Shown: positions 7,516-15,647 of the stretch, piece by piece
Layout: every line of letters starts with the position of its first letter
How positions within the stretch are numbered: position 1 is the first letter of the stretch
Translations under genes and position numbers: made by a program
Source: Oerskovia rustica
GTDB taxonomy: Bacteria > Actinomycetota > Actinomycetes > Actinomycetales > Cellulomonadaceae
DNA: 36,858 nucleotides
Direction of reading: 5' to 3'
Assembly (NCBI RefSeq): GCF_014836555.1
Contig: NZ_JACSQQ010000017.1
Span: forward strand, 62,519-99,376
The notes under the pieces: generated by a model
Database searches by the model: none
Told to the model about the DNA's origin: nothing
Seen by the model: only the letters and a program-made list of their open reading frames with translations

Positions 7516-7598
7516 CCCTCCGACGCATGAGGCACGGCCGACGCCACCGCGCGGCCGGACGGACGTGCGCCCACCGGCGCCGAGGAGGTTGTTGCACC

Positions 7599-8822
7599 GT
7601 GACCGTTGGACCTGACGACGCCACCCAGACCGACCCTGTGACCGAGACCCCGGTCCGGACGAGCCCGCTGCTCGCGCGCCCCGGCGCGGTCGCCGGCTCC
7701 GGCCCCGACGCGGGCGTGGCATGGCACTACGGCGACCCGACGGGCGAGCAGCGCGCGCTCGGGTCGGGCGGTGCGGTCGTCGACCTCTCGCACCACGGCG
7801 TCGTGCGGGTCACGGGCCCCGACCGCCTGACGTGGCTCAACTCGATCACGTCGCAGAACCTCCTGGGCCTGGCGCCCCGCACCTCGACCGAGCTGCTCGT
7901 CCTGAGCCCGCAGGGGCACGTCGAGCACGCGGCAGGGGTCGTCGACGACGGCGAGTCCACGTGGCTCGTGACCGAGGGCTCGCACGCCCCGACCCTGGCC
8001 GCCTGGCTCGACCGGATGAAGTTCTCGCTCCGCGTCGAGATCACCGACATGAGCGACGAGATCGCCGTCCTGGGCGAGCCCCGCGACGCGGAGGGCGTGG
8101 AGGGGGAGCCCGTCACGTGGCGCGACCCCTGGCCGCGCACCGCGCCCGGAGGGACGCGCTACGGCCCCGCGGACGACGAGCACCCCGGTGCCCACCGCCC
8201 GTGGCGCCTGGTCCTGGTGCCCCGCGCCGAGCTGTCCGACGCCGTCGCGGCCCGAGAGGCCGCCGGGTGGCGGCTCGCCGGGACCTGGGCGAGCGAGGCG
8301 CTGCGCGTCGAGGCCTGGCGCCCCCGCCTCGCGACCGAGGTCGACCACCGCTCGATCCCGCACGAGCTCGACTGGCTGCGCACCGCGGTCCACCTGAACA
8401 AGGGCTGCTACCGCGGCCAGGAGACCATCGCGCGCGTGCACAACATGGGCCGTCCGCCGCGGCGCCTCGTGATGCTCCACCTCGACGGCTCGGGACACCT
8501 GCTCCCCGTCGCCGGGGCCGAGGTGCGGCTGCCGGGCGGAACCCCGGGGCCGGACGGGGTGGCGGCACCGGGCCGTGCCGTGGGGGTCGTGACGTCGGTC
8601 GCCCGGCACCACGAGCTGGGCCCCGTGGCGCTCGCGGTCCTCAAGCGCAGCGCCCCCGAGGACGTCGAGCTCGTCGTCGACTGCGACGGTGGCGCGGTCG
8701 CCGCGGCCCAGGAGGTCGTGGTCCCCGGCGAGGGCGTGTCGGTCGACCGCCCCGCACCCCGCGGTCCGGTCGCACGAGGCATCACTCCCAAGGGCGCGGG
8801 CGCGCCCCAGAGCATGATCTAG
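7599..8822 (+). CDS. ygfZ: YgfZ/GcvT-domain folate-binding protein, Fe-S cluster maintenance
   Basis: 407-residue COG0354 protein. YgfZ uses tetrahydrofolate to support assembly or repair of certain Fe-S enzymes. The diagnostic motif KGCYRGQE is complete (NKGCYRGQETIARVHNMG, Asn267 onward, Cys270), preceded by a GcvT-like N-terminal domain (LTWLNSITSQNLL and related). The GTG at 7599 is supported by a GAGGAGG ribosome site at 7582-7588. The N-terminal 50 residues are a Thr/Asp-rich extension common in actinobacterial members. Position next to DsrE and nitrobindin-like genes is consistent with a redox/Fe-S neighbourhood. A terminator-like hairpin follows at 8837-8860. Confidence 0.9.
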   Translation: MTVGPDDATQTDPVTETPVRTSPLLARPGAVAGSGPDAGVAWHYGDPTGEQRALGSGGAVVDLSHHGVVRVTGPDRLTWLNSITSQNLLGLAPRTSTELLVLSPQGHVEHAAGVVDDGESTWLVTEGSHAPTLAAWLDRMKFSLRVEITDMSDEIAVLGEPRDAEGVEGEPVTWRDPWPRTAPGGTRYGPADDEHPGAHRPWRLVLVPRAELSDAVAAREAAGWRLAGTWASEALRVEAWRPRLATEVDHRSIPHELDWLRTAVHLNKGCYRGQETIARVHNMGRPPRRLVMLHLDGSGHLLPVAGAEVRLPGGTPGPDGVAAPGRAVGVVTSVARHHELGPVALAVLKRSAPEDVELVVDCDGGAVAAAQEVVVPGEGVSVDRPAPRGPVARGITPKGAGAPQSMI

Positions 8823-8836
8823 AACAGAGTCTGAGG

Positions 8837-8860
8837 ACCGTGCCGGGACTCCGGCACGGT
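8837..8860 (+). terminator. Hairpin after ygfZ
   Basis: Perfect 10-bp stem ACCGTGCCGG (8837-8846) / CCGGCACGGT (8851-8860) with a GACT loop, 14 bases after the ygfZ stop and 22 bases before the next start. It may be a terminator or partial attenuator for the exporter gene. Confidence 0.6.
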
Positions 8861-8882
8861 GGGACGCGGTGAGCAGGAGCAC

Positions 8883-10034
8883 ATGACGCAGGCGCGGGAG
8901 TCGGCCGGGGGAGCGACGACCCCGGAACCGGGGGCGGTCGAGACGGCTCGCAAGGCGTTCCGCCGGCTCGTGCTCCGCGCCCGGCTGCGGCAGGGGACCT
9001 CCCGGGTCCGGGTCGCGTTCTGGCCCGTCATCCAGGCCTCGCTCGCCGCGGGCGTCGCCTACGGGATCGCGCACTACCTGCTCGGGCACCCGTACCCGTT
9101 CTTCGCCCCGGTCTCGGTGTGGATCTGCCTCGGGTTCAGCCAGGACCGTCAGGTCCGCAAGGTCGGCGAGCTCGCGATCGGGGTCGCGGTGGGCGTGGGC
9201 CTGGGGGACCTGATCGTCCACTTCATCGGGTCGGGCTGGTGGCAGGTCGCCGTCGTCCTCGCGACGTCCGCCCTGGTCGCGCGCTTCATCGACCGCGGCG
9301 CCCTCCTCGCGACCCAGGCCGGTGTGCAGGCCATCGTCATCGTGGGTCTGCCCGCGACCCAGACGGGTGGGCCCGGGGGGCGCCTGGTCGACGCCCTGGT
9401 CGGTGGCGCGGTGGCGCTGCTCGTCGCGACGCTCACCCCCGGCGACCCACGCCGTCGGCCTCGGATCCTGGGGGACGAGGCGACGACCGAGCTCGCGGAG
9501 ACGCTCGAGCTGCTCGCCCGTGGCTTCCGCTCGGGCGACATCGACGACCTGGACGCCGCACTCGTGCGGGGGCGGGCGTCCGAGCCCGCGCTCGAGGAGT
9601 GGCAGGCCACCGCGACGAGCGCCCAGGAGCTCTCCCGGGTGAGTCCCGTGGGGCGCAAGCACCGCAGCGAGCTGGGCGACATCGAGCGCAAGGCGGTCCT
9701 GGTGGACCGTGCCATGCGCAGCGTCCGCGTCCTGGCCCGGCGTGCCCGCCCGGTCGCTGGGACCGATCACGACCTCCTGCCCGTCGCGGCGATCGTCGAC
9801 CGGTTCGCGGCCGGCACGCGTGTCCTGGCCGAGGCGATCGGCGCGGGCCGCGACCCGTCGACCGCGCGCGAGATCCTGGCCGACACCGCGGCCGCGGCCG
9901 ACCCGCGGACCGTCGGTGCCGGGGACTGGCAGGTCCAGTCGCTCGTGATGCTGCTGCGCTCCCCGATCGTGGACACGCTCGAGGCCGCGGGGATGTCCCC
10001 CGAGGACGCCCGGGCAGCCCTGCACGAGCTCTGA
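8883..10034 (+). CDS. FUSC / aromatic-acid-exporter family membrane protein
   Basis: 383-residue inner-membrane protein. The first half has about five or six hydrophobic segments, beginning with VIQASLAAGVAYGIAHYLLG and including WWQVAVVLATSALVARF and VDALVGGAVALLVATLTPGD, the arrangement of FUSC-type (aromatic acid exporter) domains. The second half is a soluble helical domain rich in Arg, Asp and Glu. The ATG at 8883 has a purine-rich ribosome site (GAGCAGGAG); an in-frame GTG 24 bases upstream is less likely. Family members export aromatic acids or form part of cell-envelope transport; no substrate can be read from the sequence. It follows the ygfZ hairpin. Confidence 0.75.
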   Translation: MTQARESAGGATTPEPGAVETARKAFRRLVLRARLRQGTSRVRVAFWPVIQASLAAGVAYGIAHYLLGHPYPFFAPVSVWICLGFSQDRQVRKVGELAIGVAVGVGLGDLIVHFIGSGWWQVAVVLATSALVARFIDRGALLATQAGVQAIVIVGLPATQTGGPGGRLVDALVGGAVALLVATLTPGDPRRRPRILGDEATTELAETLELLARGFRSGDIDDLDAALVRGRASEPALEEWQATATSAQELSRVSPVGRKHRSELGDIERKAVLVDRAMRSVRVLARRARPVAGTDHDLLPVAAIVDRFAAGTRVLAEAIGAGRDPSTAREILADTAAAADPRTVGAGDWQVQSLVMLLRSPIVDTLEAAGMSPEDARAALHEL

Positions 10035-10090
10035 CCGGGGTCGTGGCGCGCGCCGGGAGCACGCGGGAGCGCGTCTGGCGGGGCGCCGAT

Positions 10091-10120
10091 CGTGCCGGGG
10101 CGTGCCCGGGCGTGCCGGGG
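10091..10120. repeat. Three tandem 10-bp repeats upstream of the toxin-antitoxin operon
   Basis: Consecutive units CGTGCCGGGG, CGTGCCCGGG and CGTGCCGGGG lie about 80 bases upstream of the antitoxin start. They may be operator repeats or simple low-complexity sequence. Confidence 0.45.
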
Positions 10121-10197
10121 CTCGCACCCGACACATCCGCAGGACTGGCACGCGTGGAGGTCTACGCAATCCGGGCGCTGGCCGGTACCTTCGGGGG

Positions 10198-10461
10198 ATG
10201 GAGGTTTCCGTCAGCGCCCTGCGGGCCGAGCTGAAGTCGTGGATCGAGCGGGCGCGTGACGGGGAGGACGTGGTGATCACCGAGCGCGGCATCCCGGTCG
10301 CCCGCCTGAGCGCGATCGACAGCGCGGACCTGATCACGTCGCTGACCCGGGACGGCCTGCTGACGCCGGCCACCGAGGAGCGGCCCGTGCACACGCCGCC
10401 CGCTCGCCCGGCTGCCAAGCAGTCGGCGATGTCGGGCCTCGTGCGCCGCATCCGACGCTGA
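10198..10461 (+). CDS. Type II antitoxin, Phd/YefM family
   Basis: 87-residue protein with the Phd/YefM N-terminal DNA-binding fold: MEVSVSALRAELKSWIERAR followed by GEDVVITERGIPVARLSAID, the standard motif in which the antitoxin dimer binds operator DNA. The C-terminal third (Pro-rich, then KQSAMSGLVRRIRR) would wrap and inhibit the toxin. It precedes a PIN-domain gene by 13 bases. Antitoxins of this kind normally repress their own operon. A TACCTT -10-like box (10186-10191) lies six bases before the ATG, so the mRNA may be leaderless. Complete and apparently functional. Confidence 0.9.
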   Translation: MEVSVSALRAELKSWIERARDGEDVVITERGIPVARLSAIDSADLITSLTRDGLLTPATEERPVHTPPARPAAKQSAMSGLVRRIRR

Positions 10462-10474
10462 GCGGGCGCGCCCC

Positions 10475-10900
10475 ATGGCACTGGTCTACTTCGACGCGAG
10501 CGCGCTCGTGAAGCTGTGCGTCGCCGAGCCCGGGTCCGAGCTCGCGAGCGCCCTGTGGAACCGGGCGGACGTGGTCAGCACGAGCCGGCTGTCGGACACC
10601 GAGGTCCGCGCTGCGCTCGCCGCGGGCGAGCGAGCGGGGGTCCTCGACGCCGCCGAGCGTGCTCAGGCGCTCGCCACCTGGGAGCGGCTGTGGCCCGCGC
10701 TGCACCTGGTCGAGGTCTCGCCCGAGGTCCTGGACCGGGCGAGCGCCCTCGCGGGGGGCAACGGGCACTCGCTGCGCGGCGCGGACGCCGTGCACCTTGC
10801 CTCGGCGCTGGTGCTGCGCCACGAGGACGCGATCTTCGCGGTGTGGGACGAGCGCGTCGCGAGCGCGGCGCGCGCGGAGGCGCTACGGGTCCTGCCGTAG
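10475..10900 (+). CDS. PIN-domain ribonuclease toxin (VapC type)
   Basis: 141-residue PIN-domain protein, the toxin partner of the preceding antitoxin. The acidic metal-binding positions are present: Asp7 in VYFDASALVK, Glu43 in SDTEVRAAL, Asp104 in GADAVHLASAL and Asp125 in VWDERVASAA. VapC toxins cleave tRNA or rRNA in the cytoplasm; the target here cannot be predicted. The ATG lies 13 bases after the antitoxin stop, typical of a two-gene toxin-antitoxin operon. Its TAG stop codon is also the first three bases of the TAGGCT -10 box for the next gene. Confidence 0.92.
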   Translation: MALVYFDASALVKLCVAEPGSELASALWNRADVVSTSRLSDTEVRAALAAGERAGVLDAAERAQALATWERLWPALHLVEVSPEVLDRASALAGGNGHSLRGADAVHLASALVLRHEDAIFAVWDERVASAARAEALRVLP

Positions 10901-10909
10901 GCTCGTGTC
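10898..10909 (+). promoter_or_regulatory. -10 element of the DUF2516 operon, overlapping the toxin stop codon
   Basis: TAGGCT at 10898-10903 starts with the TAG stop codon of the PIN toxin gene and lies 6 bases before the GTG at 10910. It would make a leaderless transcript of the three-gene unit DUF2516-asparaginase-dtd. Confidence 0.5.
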
Positions 10910-11257
10910 GTGTTCGGAGCAGCCCAGACCCTCGTCTACCTCGTCCTCTTCCTCGCGGTGTTCGTCGCGCAGCTCGTCGCGCTCATCGACGCCGCGAGCC
11001 GCCCCAAGAACGCCTACACGGCCGAGGGGAAGCTGACCAAGAACCTCTGGCTGCTCATCCTCGGTGTCTGCGCCGCGCTGGGCTTCATCGCCCTGCCGCC
11101 CATGGGGGCGAGCGTCGGCTTCCTCAACATCTTCGCGGTGGCTCCCGCCGTGATCTACCTCGTCGACGTGCGTCCCCGCCTCAAGCCGTACGGCCGCGGG
11201 TCGGGCGGCTCGGGAGGGTCGGGCGGCAACCGTGGCGGCCGTCCGGGCGGGTGGTGA
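10910..11257 (+). CDS. DUF2516 family membrane protein
   Basis: 115-residue small membrane protein with two or three hydrophobic segments (TLVYLVLFLAVFVAQLVALI, LWLLILGVCAALGFIAL and NIFAVAPAVIYLVDV) and a Gly/Ser/Arg-rich tail (GRGSGGSGGSGGNRGG). The motif ASRPKNAYTAEGKLTKNLW between the first two helices is typical of DUF2516 in actinobacteria; no function is known. The GTG start follows a -10 box by 6 bases. Its stop codon overlaps the GTG of the asparaginase gene (GTGA), so the two are translationally coupled. Confidence 0.85.
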   Translation: MFGAAQTLVYLVLFLAVFVAQLVALIDAASRPKNAYTAEGKLTKNLWLLILGVCAALGFIALPPMGASVGFLNIFAVAPAVIYLVDVRPRLKPYGRGSGGSGGSGGNRGGRPGGW

Positions 11258-12261
11258 CCCCCGTGCTGCGCTCCGCCGCTCCGCTCGCTGAGGTCGTCCG
11301 GGGCGACCTGGTCGAGTCCGTGCACCTGGGGCACCTGGTGACGCTCGACGCCTCGGGCGCCGCCGACCTCGTGGTGGGCGACCCGTCGACCGTGATCTGG
11401 CCCCGCTCGTCGGTCAAGCCGTTCCAGGCTGTCGCGATGCTCCGTAACGGGCTCTCCCTGCCGCCGCGCCTGCTGGCCCTCGGTGCTGCGAGCCACAACG
11501 CGGAGGACTTCCACCTCGCGGGGGCACGCGAGATCCTCGCGGGCGTCGGGCTCGACGAGTCGGCGCTGCGCAACACGCCCGACATGCCGGTCTACCCGCC
11601 TGCGGCGTTCGCCTGGCAGGAGCAGGGCAACGGCCCGGCGTCGATCACCCAGAACTGCTCGGGCAAGCACGCGGCGATGCTCGCGACGTGCGTCGCGGCG
11701 GGCTGGGACACCGCGACGTACCTGGATCCCGCGCACCCGCTGCAGGTCGCGATCCGCGAGACGCTGCTCGAGCTCACGGGGGACGACGCGGCCGACCTCC
11801 ACGTGACGGTCGACGGCTGCGGTGCACCCCTCTTCTCGACCACGCTGCTCGGGATGGCACGGGCGTTCGGCCGGTTGGCGGCGGCACCGTCGAGTGCGCC
11901 CGGGTCGCCCGAGGCGCTGGTGGCGCGCGCGATGTCCTCGTTCCCCGAGATGGTCGGTGGGACGGGGCGCGACGCGACCGACGTCATGCGGGCCGTGCCG
12001 GGCCTCGTCGCCAAGGACGGCGCGGACGGCGTGTACGGCGCGGGCCTGCCGGACGGGCGTGCGCTCGCGTTCAAGGTCCTCGACGGCTCGCCGCGGCCGC
12101 GCCCCGCGGTGCTGGTCGCTGCTCTGGCGGCGCTGGGTGCGGGGGACGTCCCAGGGGTCGACGGCGCCGCGCTGGACCGCGTCGGCCGCACCCCGGTCCT
12201 GGGCGGAGGAGAGCCCGTCGGTGAGGTGCGGGCCACGTTCGGACCGGGCCACGCCGCATGA
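11254..12261 (+). CDS. L-asparaginase of the Rhizobium etli (ReAV) type
   Basis: 335-residue enzyme of the asparaginase II / ReAV-like family (PF06089), which hydrolyses L-asparagine to aspartate and ammonia. The family's catalytic Ser-x-x-Lys is seen at Ser52-Lys55 in [10 protein letters not shown], and the Cys/Lys metal-site motif at Cys135-Lys138 in [19 protein letters not shown] is another conserved block. There is no signal peptide, so it is cytosolic. It is coupled by four-base overlaps both to the DUF2516 gene upstream (GTGA) and to dtd downstream (ATGA). Ammonia release makes nitrogen control plausible, but no GlnR box is visible in its leaderless promoter. Confidence 0.9.
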   Translation: MTPVLRSAAPLAEVVRGDLVESVHLGHLVTLDASGAADLVVGDPSTVIWPRSSVKPFQAVAMLRNGLSLPPRLLALGAASHNAEDFHLAGAREILAGVGLDESALRNTPDMPVYPPAAFAWQEQGNGPASITQNCSGKHAAMLATCVAAGWDTATYLDPAHPLQVAIRETLLELTGDDAADLHVTVDGCGAPLFSTTLLGMARAFGRLAAAPSSAPGSPEALVARAMSSFPEMVGGTGRDATDVMRAVPGLVAKDGADGVYGAGLPDGRALAFKVLDGSPRPRPAVLVAALAALGAGDVPGVDGAALDRVGRTPVLGGGEPVGEVRATFGPGHAA

Positions 12262-12683
12262 GGGCCGTCCTGCAGCGCGTGGCGCGCGCGAGCGTGAGCG
12301 TGGGCGGCGAGGTCGTGGGCAGCATCGACCGGCCGGGGCTGGTCGTGCTCGTGGGCGTGACGCACGACGACGGGCCCGCGCAGGTCGAGCTGGTGGCGCG
12401 CAAGGTCGCCGAGCTGCGGATCCTGCGCGACGAGCGGTCGGTGCTCGACGAGGGTGCGCCCGTGCTGGTCGTCAGCCAGTTCACGCTCTACGCGGACACG
12501 AAGAAGGGGCGCCGGCCGTCCTGGAACGGTGCGGCAAGGGGGGACGTGGCCGAGCCGCTCGTCGCCCAGGTGGTCGCCGCGCTGCGCGCGAAGGGCGTCG
12601 AGGTCGCGACCGGTGTGTTCGGTGCGGACATGCAGGTCGAGCTCGTCAACGACGGCCCGGTGACGATCCTCGTCGAGGCGTAG
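12258..12683 (+). CDS. dtd: D-aminoacyl-tRNA deacylase
   Basis: 141-residue DTD enzyme that removes D-amino acids (and Gly from tRNA-Ala) from mischarged tRNAs. Both active-site motifs are present: SQFTLYAD (residues about 74-81) and the Gly-cisPro motif in [11 protein letters not shown] at the C-terminus. [18 protein letters not shown] is the usual N-terminus. Its ATG overlaps the asparaginase stop (ATGA), so it is translated from the same mRNA. Its stop codon TAG forms the loop of a 7-bp hairpin (12674-12690), a likely end of the operon. Confidence 0.95.
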   Translation: MRAVLQRVARASVSVGGEVVGSIDRPGLVVLVGVTHDDGPAQVELVARKVAELRILRDERSVLDEGAPVLVVSQFTLYADTKKGRRPSWNGAARGDVAEPLVAQVVAALRAKGVEVATGVFGADMQVELVNDGPVTILVEA

Positions 12684-12690
12684 CGCCTCG
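12674..12690 (+). terminator. Hairpin with the dtd stop codon in its loop
   Basis: CGAGGCG (12674-12680) pairs with CGCCTCG (12684-12690); the three loop bases are the TAG stop codon of dtd. A terminator role is inferred, as no U-tract follows. Confidence 0.45.
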
Positions 12691-12743
12691 TCGAGGCGCG
12701 GAAGGCTACCCTTCGTAACGTTTCGAACGATTCGCCGCGTTGG

Positions 12744-12759
12744 TAAGGGAAATCCCTTA
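12744..12759. promoter_or_regulatory. Palindromic operator-like site upstream of chitinase 1
   Basis: TAAGGGA-AA-TCCCTTA is a perfect 7-bp inverted repeat with a 2-base spacer, in an AT-richer patch 162 bases before the TTG start. A transcription-factor site is likely by form. The factor is unknown. Confidence 0.4.
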
Positions 12760-12769
12760 TGTGACCGCT

Positions 12770-12821
12770 GTGAACCATGTGGAAGCCCCGTACATCTTTC
12801 GCGCGCCCCCCTGGCTAGGTT
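12770..12821 (+). promoter_or_regulatory. Chitinase 1 promoter with an element shared with chitinase 2
   Basis: GTGAACCATGTGG (12770-12782) is followed by a -10-like box TAGGTT (12816-12821). Chitinase 2 has GTGAACAATGTGG at 19531 and TAGGGT at 19577. In both cases the distance from the first base of the element to the -10 box is 46 bases. No good -35 box is visible at chitinase 1, consistent with activator dependence. Confidence 0.5.
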
Positions 12822-12920
12822 CGGAAGTGCCCAGCCGCTGGTTCCCGTTCAGGGATCCCCGGTGCCTGGGGCTCCGGAACGGACCGGAGTCAGCAGCACG
12901 GAAGACGAAGAGGCCTCCCT

Positions 12921-14540
12921 TTGCACGCATCCCGCAACAACCCCTCGCTACCACGCCGCACCCGCCGTGCCGCCGGTGCCGTGGTGACCGCGACGACCCT
13001 CGCCCTCGTGGGCTCGGGCCTGGTCGCAGCAGGCACCGCGACGGCCGCGCCGGCCGCGCCCGCCGCGGTCAGCCCCAACGGTGACAACGACATCAACGGG
13101 TACCGCAACGTCGGCTACTTCATGTCGTGGGCTCCCGAGAACTACGGCTACACGGTCAAGGACTTCCAGGAGTCCGGCCAGGCCGACCAGATCACGCACG
13201 TCAACTACGCGTTCGCGAACATCCACCCGACCGACCTGACGTGCTTCATCTCCGACAAGGACGGGTCGCCCGCACCTGGCGGCAACGACGGGGCCGGCGT
13301 CGCCGGTGCCGACTTCGTCGACGCGGTCAGCGCGGCGGACTCGATCGACGGGGTCGCCGACACGGCCGACCAGGCGCTCGCCGGGAACTTCAACCAGCTC
13401 CTCAAGCTCAAGGAGAAGAACCCCGACACCAAGGTGCTGGTGTCGATCGGTGGATGGACCTGGTCCAAGTTCTTCTCGAAGGCCGCCGCGACGCCCGAGT
13501 CCCGCGAGAAGTTCGTCTCCTCGTGCATCGACCTCTACCTCGAGGGCAACCTGCCGGAGATCGACGGCCGCGGAGGCGCGGGCGCAGCGGCCGGCCTCTT
13601 CGACGGAATCGACATCGACTGGGAGTGGCCGGGGGCACCGAGCTGGTCGCAGCACCCCGAGAACTTCGTCGACCCGGTGAACGACAAGGCGAACTTCACG
13701 GCGCTGCTCGCGGAGTTCCACGAGCAGCTCGACGAGTACGGCGCCTCGCAGGGCGAGGAGTACCTCCTGTCCTCGTACATCCCCGTGAACCCGACGGTCA
13801 TCAACGCGGGCTGGGACGCGCCGAAGATCTTCGACTACCTCGACTACGGCAACATCCAGGGCTACGACCTGCACGGCGGCTGGTCGCCGAACCTGGCCGG
13901 GCACCAGTCCAACCTGCACGACGACCCGACCTACACGGGCGAGATCTCGGTCGAGCAGGGGATCGACCTGTACCTGAGCCGCGGCGTCGACCCGCAGCAG
14001 ATCACGCTGGGCATCCCGGCGTTCGGCCGTGGCTGGACCGGCGTCGTGGCCGGCGACTCGAACGGTGCGTGGCAGTCCGCCGCGGGCGTGGCCGAGGGCA
14101 CGCACGAGCCCGGCTACAAGCAGTACTTTGAGCTGCGTGACCTGGGCACCGAGTACTTCGACGAGACGACCGGTTCGTCCTGGCGCTACGACGGCAACGA
14201 GTGGTGGACGGTCGACACCCCGCGCGCCGTCGAGTTCAAGGCGAAGTGGGTCGCGGAGAAGGGCCTGGGCGGCTCGATGTGGTGGGACCTCGCGGGTGAC
14301 TACGAGGACGAGCTGGTCGGCACGGCCGCGGACGTCTACCGTGCGTCGCAGGCCGGTCCGGTCGACTCGGACGCTCCCGGTGGATGCTACGGCGACTGGA
14401 CCAAGGCGGGCATCTACACTGCTGGCCAGGTGGCGTCCCACCAGGGCGTCAACTACCAGGCCAACTGGTGGGTCCACACCAACGCACCGGGCACCGAGAC
14501 GCACTGGAGCCCGTGGCGCGTGGTCGGTTCCTGCGTCTGA
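12921..14540 (+). CDS. Secreted GH18 chitinase with C-terminal CBM5/12 (chitinase 1)
   Basis: 539-residue secreted endo-acting GH18 enzyme that cleaves chitin beta-1,4 bonds. The Sec signal peptide (basic RRTRRAAG, then a hydrophobic stretch) ends near ATAAPA at about 42. The catalytic domain (about 58-475) contains the substrate loop LVSIGGWTWSKFF and the catalytic DGIDIDWEW motif with Asp231, Asp233 and proton donor Glu235, plus YDLHGGW and GSMWWDLAGDY. A CBM5/12 module (about 489-539) contains YQANWWVHTNAPG, with aromatic binding residues. Start is TTG at 12921 after a GAAGAGG ribosome site. Unlike its two paralogues, it has no TTGG linker; a short Asp/Pro linker joins the modules. It is convergent with corA. 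Confidence 0.95.
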   Translation: MHASRNNPSLPRRTRRAAGAVVTATTLALVGSGLVAAGTATAAPAAPAAVSPNGDNDINGYRNVGYFMSWAPENYGYTVKDFQESGQADQITHVNYAFANIHPTDLTCFISDKDGSPAPGGNDGAGVAGADFVDAVSAADSIDGVADTADQALAGNFNQLLKLKEKNPDTKVLVSIGGWTWSKFFSKAAATPESREKFVSSCIDLYLEGNLPEIDGRGGAGAAAGLFDGIDIDWEWPGAPSWSQHPENFVDPVNDKANFTALLAEFHEQLDEYGASQGEEYLLSSYIPVNPTVINAGWDAPKIFDYLDYGNIQGYDLHGGWSPNLAGHQSNLHDDPTYTGEISVEQGIDLYLSRGVDPQQITLGIPAFGRGWTGVVAGDSNGAWQSAAGVAEGTHEPGYKQYFELRDLGTEYFDETTGSSWRYDGNEWWTVDTPRAVEFKAKWVAEKGLGGSMWWDLAGDYEDELVGTAADVYRASQAGPVDSDAPGGCYGDWTKAGIYTAGQVASHQGVNYQANWWVHTNAPGTETHWSPWRVVGSCV

Positions 14541-14639
14541 CCTGACGCGGTAGCGGCCTCGGCCCTGCGCAACTCGACGCCGTCGGGACCACGACCTGCC
14601 TGTCGGGCGTCCGCACGTCCTTGGGACGGGGAGCGTGGC

Positions 14640-15647
14640 TCAGCGGAGCCAGCCGCGCCGCTTGATGTACACGAGCGGGATGACCGCGGCGACGAGCGTC
14701 ACGAGCACGACCCACGGGAACCCGAGCTCCCACTCGAGCTCGGGCATGCGCGTGAAGTTCATGCCGTAGAACGACGTGATGAGCGTGGGCGGCAGGAACA
14801 CCGCGGTGATGATCGTGAACACCTTGACGATCTGGTTCTGCTTGACGTCGAGCGAGGTCATGATGGCCTGCTGGAGGTAGCGGACCTTGTCGTGCTCGAA
14901 GCTCGCGTGCTCCTTGACGCCGTCGACGTCCGCGATGAGGGTCTCGACCAGGCTCGCGAGCACGGGGTCGGTGTCGGCGATCTCGCTGCGCAGGTGTCGT
15001 GCGGCGCGCGCGAGGGAGAGCTGGGACTCCTGGGTGCTGGAGACGATCTCCTCGGCCCGGTTCATGCGCGAGATGGTGCCCTGCATGTCGGTCACGCCGA
15101 TCTCGCGCCCACGCCGGTCGTAGCCGAGCGTGGCCTCCTCGATCTGGTCGGACATGTCCTCGAGCAGGTCGCTGGCGTGGTGGATGACGCGTTCGGCGGC
15201 CTCGTTGAGCGCGTACAGCAGCGCGTACGTGACGCCGTAGGACGTCTGGGTCAGTCGCGGTGTGCGCCGCATGCGGGCGATGGCCTTGTCGAAGATCGGG
15301 TAGTGCCGGCTGGGCTGGAGGGTCACGACACGTTCGGGTGACAGCGCGAGCATGAGCACCTCGCGCTCGATGCGCTCGCCGCGCCGGTAGGTCGCCACGA
15401 CCGGCAGGTACACGTGGTCGTCGGTCTCCCAGACGCGCCCGGACGCCGGGGAGAAGTCGACGCCGACCTCCGCCGCACGCTCGAGGGCGGCCGGGTCCTC
15501 GGACGCGACCTGGAGCCAGCGGGCGCGCAGGGCCTGCGGGTCGAACCGTGGGGCCGTCCGGACCGGGGCGGGCGTCCGCCGTGCAGCGGCGCGGGGCGAC
15601 GTGAGGGCGCGGGGCGACTCGGCGACCGCGGGCGTCGTCCCGGTCAC
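14640..15647 (-). CDS. corA: CorA-type divalent cation (Mg2+) channel
   Basis: 335-residue CorA/MIT-family channel. The large N-terminal cytosolic domain of alpha/beta and long helices (for example YALNEAAERVIHHASDLLEDM and a stretch with many Glu/Asp) is followed by TM1 (FTIITAVFLPPTLITSF), the family signature YGMN, a periplasmic loop MPELEWELGFP and TM2, and the basic tail KRRGWLR. All expected parts are present, so it should form the pentameric channel. The GTG start at 15647 overlaps the stop of the upstream 103-residue membrane protein gene by four bases (GTGA). The transcript has a structured leader (see 16176-16261), so expression may respond to Mg2+ or to translation. The metal specificity cannot be read from the sequence. 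Confidence 0.93.
   Translation of the reverse strand: MTGTTPAVAESPRALTSPRAAARRTPAPVRTAPRFDPQALRARWLQVASEDPAALERAAEVGVDFSPASGRVWETDDHVYLPVVATYRRGERIEREVLMLALSPERVVTLQPSRHYPIFDKAIARMRRTPRLTQTSYGVTYALLYALNEAAERVIHHASDLLEDMSDQIEEATLGYDRRGREIGVTDMQGTISRMNRAEEIVSSTQESQLSLARAARHLRSEIADTDPVLASLVETLIADVDGVKEHASFEHDKVRYLQQAIMTSLDVKQNQIVKVFTIITAVFLPPTLITSFYGMNFTRMPELEWELGFPWVVLVTLVAAVIPLVYIKRRGWLR

Noticed and set aside
7512-10481. 989-codon minus-strand frame opposite ygfZ and the FUSC gene
   Set aside because: No domain, no ribosome site and low-complexity composition; it is a shadow of well-supported plus-strand genes.
12715-12782. GlnR or Crp boxes in the chitinase 1 promoter (GTAACGTTTCGAAC, TGTGACCGCTGTGAA)
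   Set aside because: Half-site spacing or orientation does not fit either consensus. At chitinase 2, GTGAAC and GGAAAC are similar, but also one base out of register.
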